Counted from the first letter of the stretch, positions 17,492 through 26,194 are shown. The stretch: DNA of 64,000 nt from JAHEKO01 sp965212505 (GCA_965212505.1 OZ243123.1:372001-436000); one strand, 5' to 3'. Notes: generated by a model from the letters alone, not told the origin. Numbers and translations are program-made.

Positions 17492-18520
17492 CTAACCATC
17501 CGCCGGTTTTGACCCGGCAAGATCGAGTGCGCGCTCGGCCACGAGGGCGGGAGGCAGCTCCAGTAGACACGCTTTCGGCTCGTCGAAGCGCTTGTGGCAG
17601 AAACTACATGGAAGGCGCTTCCAAAGGGTCCGATGAAGGCCGCGGTAGGGGCCGTTTCGCTCGGGATCGGTAGGCCCCATCAGGCAGAGGACCGGCACGC
17701 CGAGGGCGTGGGCGAGGTGCACGGGGCCGGTGTCGCCACCGAGGACGATGCGGGCACCGCGAAGGGTAGCGGCGAGCGACGTCAGACCGCCCGGAGCGAC
17801 CAGCCGTGCATGCCCCTCGCTGGCCGCGACCGCCTCTTCAGCGAGCGGCTCTTCCCCCGGACCCGGAAGCAGTCGACTGGAGATTCCGGCCTCACCGAGG
17901 TGAACGGCGACCCGACCCCACCAAGCCGGTGGGTAGCGCTTGTTGTCCCATCCGGCGCCGGGCAGGATGGCCGCGTCGGTCGGGGCCGCCGCCCCGGGCC
18001 TGGCTTCTGGGAAGATCCGGTCGCCGGCGAAGTCCGCCACCTCGTGCGGCAGACCGAGCGGCGCCAGCACCGAGAGCGCGTGGTCGACGGCGTGGGGACC
18101 CAGCGGCTCGCAGCCCTCGTTGAGCCACAACGCACTCGACGGCTCCCGCCGGTGACGGCGCCCGAGACCGATGCGCCGATCCGCTTGGCTCAGCGCCACG
18201 ATCGTCGCCGACTTGTGATTGCCCATCAGGTCGAGCGCGACATCGGCAGAGAAGTCGGCGACCCGGCTCGCGAAGTCGCGAGCTCCGCCGAGCGTCGCCG
18301 AGGAGAGTGGCCGCTGTCGCCATCGCTTCGTACTGGCGACGATCACCTCGTCGACGTCCGGGTGTTCTTCGAGGAGCGAGGCAAACGGCGCCTCGACCAC
18401 CCAGCCGATGGTGGATTCGGGTCGATGCCTGCGCAGGGCGGAGAGCACCGGCAGGGCGTGCACGATGTCGCCCAGGGCGCTGGTCCGGACGATCAGAATC
18501 CTGGCGTCGGCCGGGAGCAC
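17492..18520 (-). CDS. ADP-heptose:LPS heptosyltransferase (GT9)
   Basis: A 342-residue glycosyltransferase family 9 enzyme. The N-terminus RILIVRTSALGDIVHALPVL is the hallmark of WaaC/WaaF heptosyltransferases, and VLGGDTGPVHLAHALGVP with LMGPTDPERNGPY is the donor-binding region. It should add L-glycero-D-manno-heptose to the LPS inner core. GTG start at 18520, four bases after the stop of the heptose adenylyltransferase gene, so the three heptose genes form one operon. WaaC is more likely than WaaF, but the acceptor step cannot be proven from sequence. Confidence 0.9.
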   Translation of the reverse strand: MLPADARILIVRTSALGDIVHALPVLSALRRHRPESTIGWVVEAPFASLLEEHPDVDEVIVASTKRWRQRPLSSATLGGARDFASRVADFSADVALDLMGNHKSATIVALSQADRRIGLGRRHRREPSSALWLNEGCEPLGPHAVDHALSVLAPLGLPHEVADFAGDRIFPEARPGAAAPTDAAILPGAGWDNKRYPPAWWGRVAVHLGEAGISSRLLPGPGEEPLAEEAVAASEGHARLVAPGGLTSLAATLRGARIVLGGDTGPVHLAHALGVPVLCLMGPTDPERNGPYRGLHRTLWKRLPCSFCHKRFDEPKACLLELPPALVAERALDLAGSKPADG

Positions 18521-18524
18521 CGGT

Positions 18525-19004
18525 CTAGTCCGGCAGCGCCTTGATCGCCTGAATCAGATCGGTGGTCGAGTGGTCTTTCGGGTCGCCGACCAGGGCGGTG
18601 CGACCCCCGTAGGCCCGCACCACTTCGTACTCGGGCACCTTTTCCGGGGTCTCGTAGTCTGGGCCCTTGCAGTGCACGTCGGGCCGCAACTCAGCCAGCA
18701 GGTCGGCGGGGGAGTCGCCTTCGAAGACCACGACGAAGTCGACGGGATCGAGGGCGGCGAGCAGTTCGGCGCGCTCGCTCGCCGGGACGACCGGCCGGCC
18801 CGGGCCCTTGAGACGCGCGACCGAGCCGTCCTCGTTGATGGCGACCACGAGGAGGTCGCCCTCGTCGCGGGCCGCTTGCAGGTAGCGCAGGTGGCCGACG
18901 TGAATCACGTCGAAGTGGCCGTTTGCAAACGCGACCCGTTGGCCCTGCCTCTTGAGCTCGCCCATCCGACGGGCGAGCTCGGCGGAGCTCAGGACCCGGC
19001 CCAT
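18525..19004 (-). CDS. rfaE2: D-glycero-beta-D-manno-heptose 1-phosphate adenylyltransferase
   Basis: A 159-residue nucleotidyltransferase of the cytidylyltransferase-like fold. It has NGHFDVIHVGHLRYLQ, which carries the HxGH nucleotide-binding motif, and KGPDYETPEK and DHSTTDLI near the C-terminus, as in the C-terminal half of HldE. It activates heptose 1-phosphate to ADP-heptose. Here kinase and adenylyltransferase are separate genes that overlap by 16 bases, unlike fused HldE of Escherichia coli. The ATG at 19004 was chosen because it matches the family start; the frame further upstream lies inside the kinase gene. Confidence 0.92.
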   Translation of the reverse strand: MGRVLSSAELARRMGELKRQGQRVAFANGHFDVIHVGHLRYLQAARDEGDLLVVAINEDGSVARLKGPGRPVVPASERAELLAALDPVDFVVVFEGDSPADLLAELRPDVHCKGPDYETPEKVPEYEVVRAYGGRTALVGDPKDHSTTDLIQAIKALPD

Positions 19005-20029
19005 TGGAGCTCCTCCAAAGGCCGCGAATCCGAGTGCACGGCGGCGGCCAACTCTTGCGGAGCGAGCGTCGCGGTCCCGAGCTTCATCACCACCACCCCG
19101 GCGGCGTAGTTGGCGAGCAGCGACGCCTCGAGCGGAGTAGCCCCCGCGGCGGTGGCTAGCGCGAAGGTGCCGATGACGGTGTCGCCGGCTCCAGTGACGT
19201 CGGCGACCTGCTCGGTTCCGTGCACCGGAATTTGCGCGGTCGGGCCACCGCCGAAGAGGCTCATGCCGTGACTCCCTCGGGTGATCAGGAGGAACCGAGC
19301 CCCGAGTGAGTCGCGAAGCTGGGCGCCCCGCTGGTCGAGGTCGCCGCCCCCAGATCGCTCGAGCAGGTTCACGGCCTCCTCCTCGTTTGGCGTCGCTCCG
19401 TCGAGGCCCGCAAAATCGTGGAGACGGTAGCGACTGTCGCAAAGGACGGTGCCCTCTGGCGCGAGCGCGCCGCGCACCGCTTCGGTCATGTCGGGTAGCA
19501 CGGCTCCGTAGCCGTAGTCGCTCAGCACTGCGACCGAGGCTTCACCCTTCCAGGCGTCGAGTCGAGCGCCGAACGCCGACCGAATATTGTCGTCGAGCTC
19601 GATGTGATCCTCGATGTCGTAGCGGACGATCTGCTGCCGAACCGAGTGCTCACCGCCGCCGAGAATTCGCACCTTGGTCGGCGTCTGGTAGCCCTCGCGG
19701 CGGACGATGCCGTCGGTCACGACGCCCATGCCGGCGAGCGCCTCGAGCAGCCGATCGCCATTTTCGTCACCGCCGACCACTCCCAGCGGCAGCGGCCGTC
19801 CGCCGAGTGCGGCGACGTTGGCCAATGCGTTCGCGCCGCCGCCCGGGATGAAGCGTTCGCCCGTGTGGCGAAGGATCAGAACCGGCGCCTCGCGGCTGAT
19901 GCGTTTCGGGGCGCCGGAGATGAAACGGTCGGCGACGAGGTCGACCAGCATGAGGACCTTGCGCCCCGCCATGCCATCGATCAGCTCGAGCAGTCGCGCG
20001 GCGCTCGGAACCCCCGCGGCATCAGTCAT
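18989..20029 (-). CDS. rfaE1: D-glycero-beta-D-manno-heptose 7-phosphate kinase
   Basis: A 346-residue PfkB/ribokinase-family enzyme matching the N-terminal half of HldE. Visible are GGGANALANVAALGG near residue 65, the substrate-side SDYGYG, and the phosphoryl-transfer motif DVTGAGDTVIG with the catalytic Asp. It phosphorylates heptose 7-phosphate at C1. The ATG at 20029 fits the family N-terminus; the longer frame upstream runs into the divergent gene. It leads the operon rfaE1, rfaE2, heptosyltransferase. Confidence 0.92.
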   Translation of the reverse strand: MTDAAGVPSAARLLELIDGMAGRKVLMLVDLVADRFISGAPKRISREAPVLILRHTGERFIPGGGANALANVAALGGRPLPLGVVGGDENGDRLLEALAGMGVVTDGIVRREGYQTPTKVRILGGGEHSVRQQIVRYDIEDHIELDDNIRSAFGARLDAWKGEASVAVLSDYGYGAVLPDMTEAVRGALAPEGTVLCDSRYRLHDFAGLDGATPNEEEAVNLLERSGGGDLDQRGAQLRDSLGARFLLITRGSHGMSLFGGGPTAQIPVHGTEQVADVTGAGDTVIGTFALATAAGATPLEASLLANYAAGVVVMKLGTATLAPQELAAAVHSDSRPLEELQWAGS

Positions 20030-20135
20030 TTTCGGGCGAGATGCTAGCACGCGGCCGGTCGCGGAGAGCACGAACGCAGCCACCGGCGTACAATGTCGCT
20101 CGCCTCGAGAGAGGCGGGATCGACCGGCTTCCAAG

Positions 20136-22520
20136 ATGACGCTCAAGAGACTAGGTTTTCTGCTCGCCTTCCTCGGCGCCTCACTGCTGTGGGCGTGCGG
20201 GGGCGGCGTCGACGTCGACGACCTCGGCACCCGCGCGGTGGTCATCGGCATCGACGGCGCCGACTGGAAGATCATCGACGGTCTCATCGAGCAGGGTGGA
20301 ATGAAGAACCTGGCGGCTCTGCGGGAACGGGGAGCCTGGGGGCCGATCGAGACGCTGCACGACATTCCGCTGTCGCCGGTGATCTGGACGAGCGTCGCCA
20401 CGGGCAAGTCGGCGGCCAAACACGGCGTCTCGTGGTTCATGGTCGACCAGCCCGACGGCACCCGCGTTCCGGTGCGGAGTCACAACCGGAAGACCAAAGC
20501 GATCTGGAACATCCTGGCCGAGAACGATCGGCAACCCTCGGTGCTCGGCTGGTGGGCGACCTATCCGGCGGAGGACGTCGGCGACGGCATCGTCGTTTCG
20601 GACGCGCTCGGCTTCCACGGCTTCGGAGCCACGGCTCGAGGCGGCGACGACGGTCGAAAGACCCATCCGCCATCGCTCTACTCGGAGGTGAGTGTTCAGC
20701 TCCCGGCGATTCAGCAGATCGGAGCCGACTACGCCACCCGGTTCATCGACATCACGCCGGAGGAGTACAGCCGGCTGATGTACATGCCGTCTCGGCAGCC
20801 GAACCCGAACCCGCTCAACCCGATCCACCTCTTCCAGCAGTACGCGGTCACCGCCGAGGGCTACACCTCGATCTCCGAGTCGCTGCTCCAAAAGCCGTTC
20901 GACCTCTTCATGGTCTATTTCGAACAGGTCGACAGCTTCTCGCACCTGTTCATCAAGTATCAGGATCCGAAGCTCGAGTGGGTCGACGAGGCGCGCCAGC
21001 AGCGCTTCCGCAACGTCGTCGGCGAGTGGTACGAGTATCAGGACGAGCTGCTCGGTCGACTGCTCGAGGAGATCGACCTCGACACCACCGCCGTCTTTAT
21101 CCTCTCGGACCACGGCTTCAAGAGCGGCGAGCGGCGCATCCGCAGCGAGGCGACGATCGACGTCAAGAAGGCGCATCTCGATCACGAGACACACGGCATC
21201 TTCTTGGCGGCCGGCCCGCAGATCCGTTCGGGGGCCCAGGTGTCGGGCGCGTCGGTGATGGACATCACTCCGACACTCCTCTACTACCTCGGCTTCCCGG
21301 TGGCGAAGGACATGGACGGCAAGGTGCTCGACAACGTCTTCCTGCCCGACTTCGTCGACGATCATCCGATCCGCTACCTCGAGACCTACGAAGAGGTCGA
21401 CGAGACGGTGGCGGCACCGGTCGAGAGCGAGGATGTCGACCAGGCCGAGGTCGACGCGCAGATGAAGGCGCTCGAAGCGCTCGGCTACGTCGGCAGCGCC
21501 GACGACGAGGAGACTGCGCAGGCGATCGCCTCCGGCGATTCGTCGCCCGAGCTGCACTCCAACATGGGCCGGATTCACCTCCAGAACGGCGAGCTCGACA
21601 AGGCTCGTGAGGAGTTCGAGAAAGCGCTCGCGCTCAACCCGAACTACTCGGACGCGCTGCTCAACATCGGTGAGGTGCTGCGGCTACAGGGTCGCGTCGC
21701 TGAAGCCGAGCACTACGTCAAGCGCGCCCTGCAGGTTGATCCCAATTCGATCGGCGCCCTCGCACAGCTGGGTGAGATCAAGCGCGACATGGGGGACATC
21801 GACGAGGCGATCCGGCTCTTCCGCGAAGGGCTGGCGATCGACGACTCGTACCCGTTCGTCTTCCTCGGTCTCGGCGACGTGTTGCAGCGCGCCGGGCGCT
21901 ACGACGAGGCGGCCGAGGCGTTCACCCGGGTGCTCCAACTCAACCCCGATTCGTTCAAGGCCTACTACAACCTGGGCGTGACCTACGGCAATCAGGGCCG
22001 CGTCGACGACGCGATCACCCAGTACGAAAAGGCGCTCGAGATCGCGCCGCAGCACCCCGAGTCGGCGATGGCGCTCAACAACCTGGGTGCGATCTATCTC
22101 GAGCGCGGAGAGGTCGACCAGGCGGAACAGAGCTTCCTGCGAGCCACGCAGACGTCGCCGCTCAATCTCGAGTCGCGCTACAACCTGGCGACCATCTACC
22201 TCGGTAAGGAGCAGGTCGAAGAGGCGATCGAGCTGCTCGAGCACGCGGCGAAGCTCCAGCCCAACCACGAGCAGGTGACGCTCCGTCTCGCGATGGCCTA
22301 CCTGCGCGTCGGCCGCAACGAGGACGCCTACAAGAGCTTCCTCCTGATTCGCCGTCTCTACCCGAACGCCTGGCAGGCGTCGATCGGCCTCGCGCTGCTG
22401 CACGCGAACGCGGGGCAGGAGCAGCAGGCACGGCAGTTCCTCAACGACGCGATTCGCGTGGGCGGCCAGACGGCACGCCAGCAGGCGGCGGCGTATCCGC
22501 TGCTCCAGGGCCTGCTCTAG
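20136..22520 (+). CDS. lipoprotein with type I phosphodiesterase (AlkP superfamily) domain and TPR repeats
   Basis: A 794-residue protein starting with a lipoprotein signal (LLWAC). The first 440 residues are an alkaline-phosphatase-superfamily domain of the type I phosphodiesterase/nucleotide pyrophosphatase kind: IGIDGADW near 38 with the first metal Asp, PVIWTSVATGK with the nucleophile Thr, SDHGFKSG near 325 and HETHGIF with metal ligands. After a linker come about nine tetratricopeptide repeats (about 470-794), such as NPNYSDALLNIGEVL. It probably acts in the periplasm on a phosphodiester or phosphoglycan with the TPR part as a docking surface. The substrate is unknown. Confidence 0.88.
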   Translation: MTLKRLGFLLAFLGASLLWACGGGVDVDDLGTRAVVIGIDGADWKIIDGLIEQGGMKNLAALRERGAWGPIETLHDIPLSPVIWTSVATGKSAAKHGVSWFMVDQPDGTRVPVRSHNRKTKAIWNILAENDRQPSVLGWWATYPAEDVGDGIVVSDALGFHGFGATARGGDDGRKTHPPSLYSEVSVQLPAIQQIGADYATRFIDITPEEYSRLMYMPSRQPNPNPLNPIHLFQQYAVTAEGYTSISESLLQKPFDLFMVYFEQVDSFSHLFIKYQDPKLEWVDEARQQRFRNVVGEWYEYQDELLGRLLEEIDLDTTAVFILSDHGFKSGERRIRSEATIDVKKAHLDHETHGIFLAAGPQIRSGAQVSGASVMDITPTLLYYLGFPVAKDMDGKVLDNVFLPDFVDDHPIRYLETYEEVDETVAAPVESEDVDQAEVDAQMKALEALGYVGSADDEETAQAIASGDSSPELHSNMGRIHLQNGELDKAREEFEKALALNPNYSDALLNIGEVLRLQGRVAEAEHYVKRALQVDPNSIGALAQLGEIKRDMGDIDEAIRLFREGLAIDDSYPFVFLGLGDVLQRAGRYDEAAEAFTRVLQLNPDSFKAYYNLGVTYGNQGRVDDAITQYEKALEIAPQHPESAMALNNLGAIYLERGEVDQAEQSFLRATQTSPLNLESRYNLATIYLGKEQVEEAIELLEHAAKLQPNHEQVTLRLAMAYLRVGRNEDAYKSFLLIRRLYPNAWQASIGLALLHANAGQEQQARQFLNDAIRVGGQTARQQAAAYPLLQGLL

Positions 22521-22546
22521 ACCGCTCCTCCAGGCTGGCGGAACCG

Positions 22547-22565
22547 GTTGCCACACGGTGGCAAC
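22547..22565 (+). terminator. stem-loop after the phosphodiesterase-TPR gene
   Basis: A perfect 8-base stem (GTTGCCAC/GTGGCAAC) with a 3-base loop lies 27 bases after the stop at 22520. There is no U-run directly after it, though T-rich stretches occur at 22587-22590 and 22600-22604. It may be a terminator or a 3'-end-protecting hairpin. Confidence 0.4.
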
Positions 22566-22611
22566 TCGAGGCCGCGGTGGCTCGCCCTTTTCGGCGCTCT
22601 TTTTCGAGCGT

Positions 22612-22639
22612 CGTGACAAGTGTCACGAAATCAGTGACA
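22612..22639 (+). promoter_or_regulatory. clustered GTGACA/TGTCAC half-sites, candidate activator site
   Basis: Three copies of GTGACA occur in alternating orientation: 22613-22618, its complement TGTCAC at 22621-22626, and 22634-22639. The first two form a 16-base perfect palindrome (CGTGACA-AG-TGTCACG); the last two form a dyad with a 7-base spacer. The cluster sits directly upstream of the sigma-54-like promoter, where an enhancer-binding protein could act, though such sites usually lie farther away. Confidence 0.5.
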
Positions 22640-22647
22640 TAAGGGCC

Positions 22648-22663
22648 TGGCACTACTGTTGCA
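22648..22663 (+). promoter_or_regulatory. sigma-54 (-24/-12) promoter of the VWFA-related gene
   Basis: TGGCACTACTGTTGCA matches the consensus TGGCACRNNNNTTGCW at all fixed positions except R, with correct GG to GC spacing. Transcription would start near 22675, leaving a leader of about 130 bases before the ATG at 22804. Confidence 0.7.
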
Positions 22664-22803
22664 ATTCCGGTCTGCTCGGGACGCGAGCGATCGCGGCCCA
22701 TCCAACCCCCGGCCGAGCCGGGATTCGGCGCCGGTCGAAAGTGGCCACCGATCGGTGCTCCCGCCCAAGCAGCACTCCGATTCACGAAAGGAGACCCGAC
22801 CCC

Positions 22804-23952
22804 ATGAGACTGAACACTCCCCGAACCTTCCAATTGAATCCGCTCGCGATGGCCGCGGGCCTGGCGCTGGCACTCACCCTGGTGGTGGTACCCACCGTGT
22901 CGGCCGAGAGCGAGCCTGCGTTCACCGATGTCGTCGATGTGAACGAGGTGCTCGTCGACGTGGTGGTCACCGACAAAAAGGGCGACCTCGTCCTGGGCCT
23001 CGGAGAGGACGACTTTGTCGTCCATGTCGACGGTGAGGAGCGATCCGTCGTCTCCGTGGACTTCTACAGTAACCGCGAGTTTCTGGGCAACTCTCAGACC
23101 GCTCGCGACCTGGGCATCGACATCGACACCGTTCCGGAGAACCGATACTTCATCCTGTTCTTCCACAACCAGCGGCAGGTACTTCCGCGCCTTCAAGGCG
23201 ACCTCCTGGACGCCGGACGCCGCGCCGAGGAGTGGGTGAGGAGCTCGCTCCGGCCCAACGACTTTGTCGCCGTCGCGAGCTACTTCCCGAAGCTGAACGT
23301 CGCGGACTTCACCAACGATCGCAATCTATTGGCCGAGACCATCCGACGGGCGGTTTCCGGTAGAGACTTCATCTCGCGCGGCCAGGTGCGTTCCGATCTC
23401 CCGTCGCTGACCGAGGCTCTGCCTCCGGGCGACGCCGACAACATCTACGAGGCGCTGGCACTGGTCGCCGAGGGCTCGAAGGCGATCCGCGGACGCAAGA
23501 ACCTGGTGCTCTACAGCATGGGCTTCGGCCGGCTGCACGGCTTTGGCACCTTCCGGCCCGATCCGCGCTACTACCCGGAGATGATCCAGACGCTCAACGA
23601 CAATCGCGTGGCCGTCTATCCGGTCGATCTCCTGGCGGCCGATTTCGGTCCCTTCTTCCCGAGGTTCCGACCGAACGACGTGCTCAACCAGATTGCGCAC
23701 GAGACCGCCGGCGAGTTCCAGTTCAACTTTGCCAACTTCAGCGCACCGCTTCAGCAGATCGACGAGGACAACACCGGCTACTACCTCGTGAGCTTCGAGC
23801 CGGCGGCTGAGCCCGCCGAGGGCGAGTACAAGAAGGTGACCGTCGAGACCCGGAGCCCGGGCCTGCGTATTCGAACGCGCGATGGCTATGTGCCGGGCGA
23901 CGGCTACGCCTACGCCAGCGCTCCGAACAGCAAAGAGGCTCGATCGCTCTAG
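22804..23952 (+). CDS. exported VWFA-related Acidobacterial-domain protein
   Basis: A 382-residue exported protein. After the signal peptide it starts with VDVNEVLVDVVVTDKKGDLVLGLGEDDFVV, abbreviated here to its key feature: the 'valdly-type' N-terminal beta segment that marks the VWFA-related family expanded in Acidobacteriota. A von Willebrand A-like fold follows, but the metal-site (MIDAS) DxSxS motif is not seen: the corresponding strand reads YFILFFHNQRQ. Metal-dependent ligand binding is therefore doubtful. The ATG at 22804 has AAGGAG about 9 bases upstream. A sigma-54-like promoter precedes it and an intrinsic terminator follows, so it is a single-gene unit. Function unknown. Confidence 0.85.
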   Translation: MRLNTPRTFQLNPLAMAAGLALALTLVVVPTVSAESEPAFTDVVDVNEVLVDVVVTDKKGDLVLGLGEDDFVVHVDGEERSVVSVDFYSNREFLGNSQTARDLGIDIDTVPENRYFILFFHNQRQVLPRLQGDLLDAGRRAEEWVRSSLRPNDFVAVASYFPKLNVADFTNDRNLLAETIRRAVSGRDFISRGQVRSDLPSLTEALPPGDADNIYEALALVAEGSKAIRGRKNLVLYSMGFGRLHGFGTFRPDPRYYPEMIQTLNDNRVAVYPVDLLAADFGPFFPRFRPNDVLNQIAHETAGEFQFNFANFSAPLQQIDEDNTGYYLVSFEPAAEPAEGEYKKVTVETRSPGLRIRTRDGYVPGDGYAYASAPNSKEARSL

Positions 23953-23990
23953 CAGCTTTTGACCGGTCTCAGACCGGAGGAGATTCAGAA

Positions 23991-24019
23991 GGGCGAGTCC
24001 GCACGGGCTCGCCCTTTTT
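23991..24019 (+). terminator. intrinsic terminator of the VWFA-related gene
   Basis: GGGCGAG and CTCGCCC form a 7-base perfect stem with a 10-base loop, followed at once by TTTTT. It lies 39 bases after the stop codon at 23952. Confidence 0.8.
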
Positions 24020-24046
24020 CCGTCTTCCAGGTATCCGAGTCGCTGG

Positions 24047-24229
24047 TTACCAACCGATTCGGTTCCACGGCTCGCCGAGCGTCTCGACGGCCGGCTTGCG
24101 ACGCTCCGCCGGGGGAGCCTGGCGCCGAGCCTTGGCCATCCGTTTCCGGGAGCTCTTGTCGAAGTGCGGCCATCTCAGGGCGAGCAACCATCCGACCGTC
24201 CCTGCCAGGATGGGCGCTGGACCGAACAC
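24047..24229 (-). CDS. possible small membrane protein (60 aa)
   Basis: A short frame from a GTG at 24229, with GGAG 7 bases upstream. The product has one hydrophobic helix (residues 3-20) followed by a strongly basic tail (SSRKRMAKARRQ). The look is that of a real small membrane protein, but the evidence is only the start context and composition. An overlapping 85-codon frame on the same strand (23985-24242) has no such features. The remainder of the 23953-24390 gap holds the terminator above and nothing else recognised. Confidence 0.35.
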   Translation of the reverse strand: MFGPAPILAGTVGWLLALRWPHFDKSSRKRMAKARRQAPPAERRKPAVETLGEPWNRIGW

Positions 24230-24390
24230 GAGGCCACTCCAATTCGTCGCGAAAGGACGTACCGTCGTCCCCGAGGGTTGCTAGCAGGCCCAGGGCGACT
24301 GCGATCCGTTGAAACCAGAGTCGGCAGGAGGTGTCTCGTTGTCTTGGACCGAGTCCGCCGGGGCATCCCTCGCGCGCCTATACTGCGCTG

Positions 24391-25440
24391 GTGGAATCGC
24401 CGAGACAGCGGCTCGTTGCGCTCATTCGCGACCAGGGCCCCATCCCTTTTGCCCTCTTCATGGAGGAGGCGCTCTATGGTGAGGGCGGCTACTACTCGCG
24501 CGAGTCGATTGCGATCGGCGAGTCCGGCGACTTCGTCACCGGCTCGTCGCTGTCGCCGCTCTTCGGGCGGGCGACCGCTCTTCTTCTGAGCGCGCTCGAC
24601 GGGCCGCTCGGCCGACCGGCGGACCTCTTGGAGGTCGGCTATGGGAACGGTGTCCACCTGGAGGCGGTGCGCGATGCTCTCTGCCCGGGCGATCGGAGGG
24701 AGCTCGCGGGTTGGGACCGGGTGGCCCGGCCGCTCCCGGAGGGGGTCGACCGGTGGTCTGGGCTCGGGTCCTCGACCGTCGAAGGGCTGGTCTTTTCTTA
24801 TGAGCTCTTCGACGCACTTGCGGTCCACCGTCTGATTCGCCGGGGCGATGAGCTCTTGGAGCTTCACGTCAGCGTCGATGACGAGAACGCCTTCCGCTGG
24901 ATCGAATCGCCGCTGAGCTCACCCGAGCTTGCGCATCTGCCGCGGGCCGAACTCGCCGAAGGCCAGATCGTCGACCTGTCGCCCGGATGGGCCCCGCTCT
25001 ATCGACAGCTCGCCGACTCACTCGAACGTGGCTTGATCGTGACCTGCGACTACGGCTTCGAGACCGAGCGTCTTTACGACGTGCGCGTTCGCGAGCGCGG
25101 AACCCTCGCCTGCTACCGCTCACAGCAGGTGCATCGCGATCCGTTTGTCGACGTCGGCACGCAGGACCTGACCGCGCATCTCGACTTCTCGGTGCTGATC
25201 GAGGAGGGGGAGCGCGCGGGCCTCGAGACATACGTCTTCTCCCGGCAGGCCGCCTGGCTCGCCGCCTGCGGCATTCTCGAGGGGCTCGAGAGCGCCTCGC
25301 AGGCGGAGCGCCTGGAGGCCGTCCGTCTCATGCAACTCGACGGCATGGGGGACGAGATCCGGGTGTTGGTGCAGGGGCGTAGGCTCGACTGGGAAGGGTT
25401 GAAGCGGCGGCTGCCTGGGCTGGCGCAGCTCTCGCGCTAG
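24391..25440 (+). CDS. MidA/NDUFAF7-family SAM-dependent methyltransferase
   Basis: A 349-residue class I methyltransferase of the family PF02636 (MidA). Family marks are IPFALFMEEALYG at the N-terminus, GDFVTGSSLSPLFG, and the SAM-binding LLEVGYGNGVH near residue 80, where NELLDALPVHR-like sequence is represented by SYELFDALAVHRL. The eukaryotic homologue NDUFAF7 dimethylates an arginine of complex I subunit NDUFS2. Here the gene lies about 750 bases upstream of a nuo operon on the same strand, which suggests NuoD as substrate. The GTG at 24391 is preferred because the family N-terminus follows directly. Its stop overlaps the convergent SRPBCC gene by 4 bases. Confidence 0.88.
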   Translation: MESPRQRLVALIRDQGPIPFALFMEEALYGEGGYYSRESIAIGESGDFVTGSSLSPLFGRATALLLSALDGPLGRPADLLEVGYGNGVHLEAVRDALCPGDRRELAGWDRVARPLPEGVDRWSGLGSSTVEGLVFSYELFDALAVHRLIRRGDELLELHVSVDDENAFRWIESPLSSPELAHLPRAELAEGQIVDLSPGWAPLYRQLADSLERGLIVTCDYGFETERLYDVRVRERGTLACYRSQQVHRDPFVDVGTQDLTAHLDFSVLIEEGERAGLETYVFSRQAAWLAACGILEGLESASQAERLEAVRLMQLDGMGDEIRVLVQGRRLDWEGLKRRLPGLAQLSR

Positions 25441-25964
25441 GAGGCGTCGGGCTCGAACGAGCTCTTGAGTCGCGCGAGCACCACGCTCCAGGCGTTGTCG
25501 AAGTAGTCCCAGCCGCGGTCCCAGGGCTCGCCCTCCCTCCAGTCGAGAGCTACGAGGTCGACGCGAACCTCGTTCTCGGCGAGTTCGTCGAAGCGCACGA
25601 CCACCTGGGTGGTCTCACCGGCGCTGCGCAGCTCGGGGATGGTCGGTGGGAAGGTCCAGGTGAAGGCGAGCATCTCCTGCGGGACGTAGGCGAGGACCTT
25701 TGCGCCCTGGCCGCCGCTTAGCCCATTCTCGTCGGGCGGTAGGTCGAGGAACCACTCGTACGGGCCGCCGATTCGGAGCTCGACGTTGGAACTGTTCGAG
25801 ATGAAGCGCAGCCCCTCCTCGGTCGCCCAGGCGTTCCAGACCTCGGAGAGCGTCGCTTTGACGATGACCTCTTTGCGCAGCATGCGCTGATCCCCGGCGG
25901 AGGCGAGGGAGGGCGTGACGGCGACGGCGGCGATCAACAGTGCTAGAAGAGTGAGGGAATGCAT
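25437..25964 (-). CDS. exported SRPBCC/AHSA1-domain protein
   Basis: A 175-residue protein with a signal peptide (MHSLTLLALLIAAVAV, cleavage near ASAG) and an AHSA1-like START-fold domain: KEVIVKATLSEVWNAWATEEGL at the start, then GGPYEWFLD, and LAFTWTFPPT in the middle. Such domains bind hydrophobic ligands in a cavity. An exported one is less usual; most are cytosolic. The ATG at 25964 has AAGGAG 9 bases upstream. Ligand unknown. It sits between the MidA-type gene and the nuo operon, on the opposite strand. Confidence 0.85.
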   Translation of the reverse strand: MHSLTLLALLIAAVAVTPSLASAGDQRMLRKEVIVKATLSEVWNAWATEEGLRFISNSSNVELRIGGPYEWFLDLPPDENGLSGGQGAKVLAYVPQEMLAFTWTFPPTIPELRSAGETTQVVVRFDELAENEVRVDLVALDWREGEPWDRGWDYFDNAWSVVLARLKSSFEPDAS

Positions 25965-26080
25965 GTGATGGCTCCTTATTGGCGGGGATCGTGTGTCTCC
26001 GTCTGTTCTATTCACCGTCCCGAGCGGTTCCTTTAGCCACGGGCGAAGCGGCTGTCGGGCGGCCCTTTGAGCCGGTCGTG

Positions 26081-26108
26081 TTGACACCCCTCAGGGCATC
26101 AGTAGAAT
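26081..26108 (+). promoter_or_regulatory. sigma-70-type promoter of the nuo operon
   Basis: A perfect -35 box TTGACA (26081-26086) is followed after 16 bases by TAGAAT (26103-26108), which matches the -10 consensus at five of six positions. It lies about 87 bases before the nuoA ATG. Confidence 0.65.
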
Positions 26109-26168
26109 TGCGAGCGTTCTCGATTAGAGGGCTTGACGCCAAACCGTAACTCGGGCAGGTCCGCGTGC

Positions 26169-26180
26169 TCCCCTAGGGGA
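26169..26180 (+). promoter_or_regulatory. 12-base palindrome in the nuoA leader
   Basis: TCCCCTAGGGGA is a perfect palindrome between the predicted promoter and the nuoA start, 14 bases before the ATG. It could be an operator or an RNA hairpin that limits ribosome access. No other clear Shine-Dalgarno is present between it and the ATG. Confidence 0.35.
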
Positions 26181-26194
26181 AGTCTGGCAACCGG

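Noticed and set aside
20181..21578. 465-codon minus-strand frame
   Set aside because: Antisense to the phosphodiesterase-TPR gene; composition typical of a shadow frame.
23985..24242. 85-codon minus-strand frame in the gap after the VWFA gene
   Set aside because: It runs through the intrinsic terminator, is Arg/Gly/Ser-rich and lacks any domain; the overlapping 60-codon frame is the better candidate.
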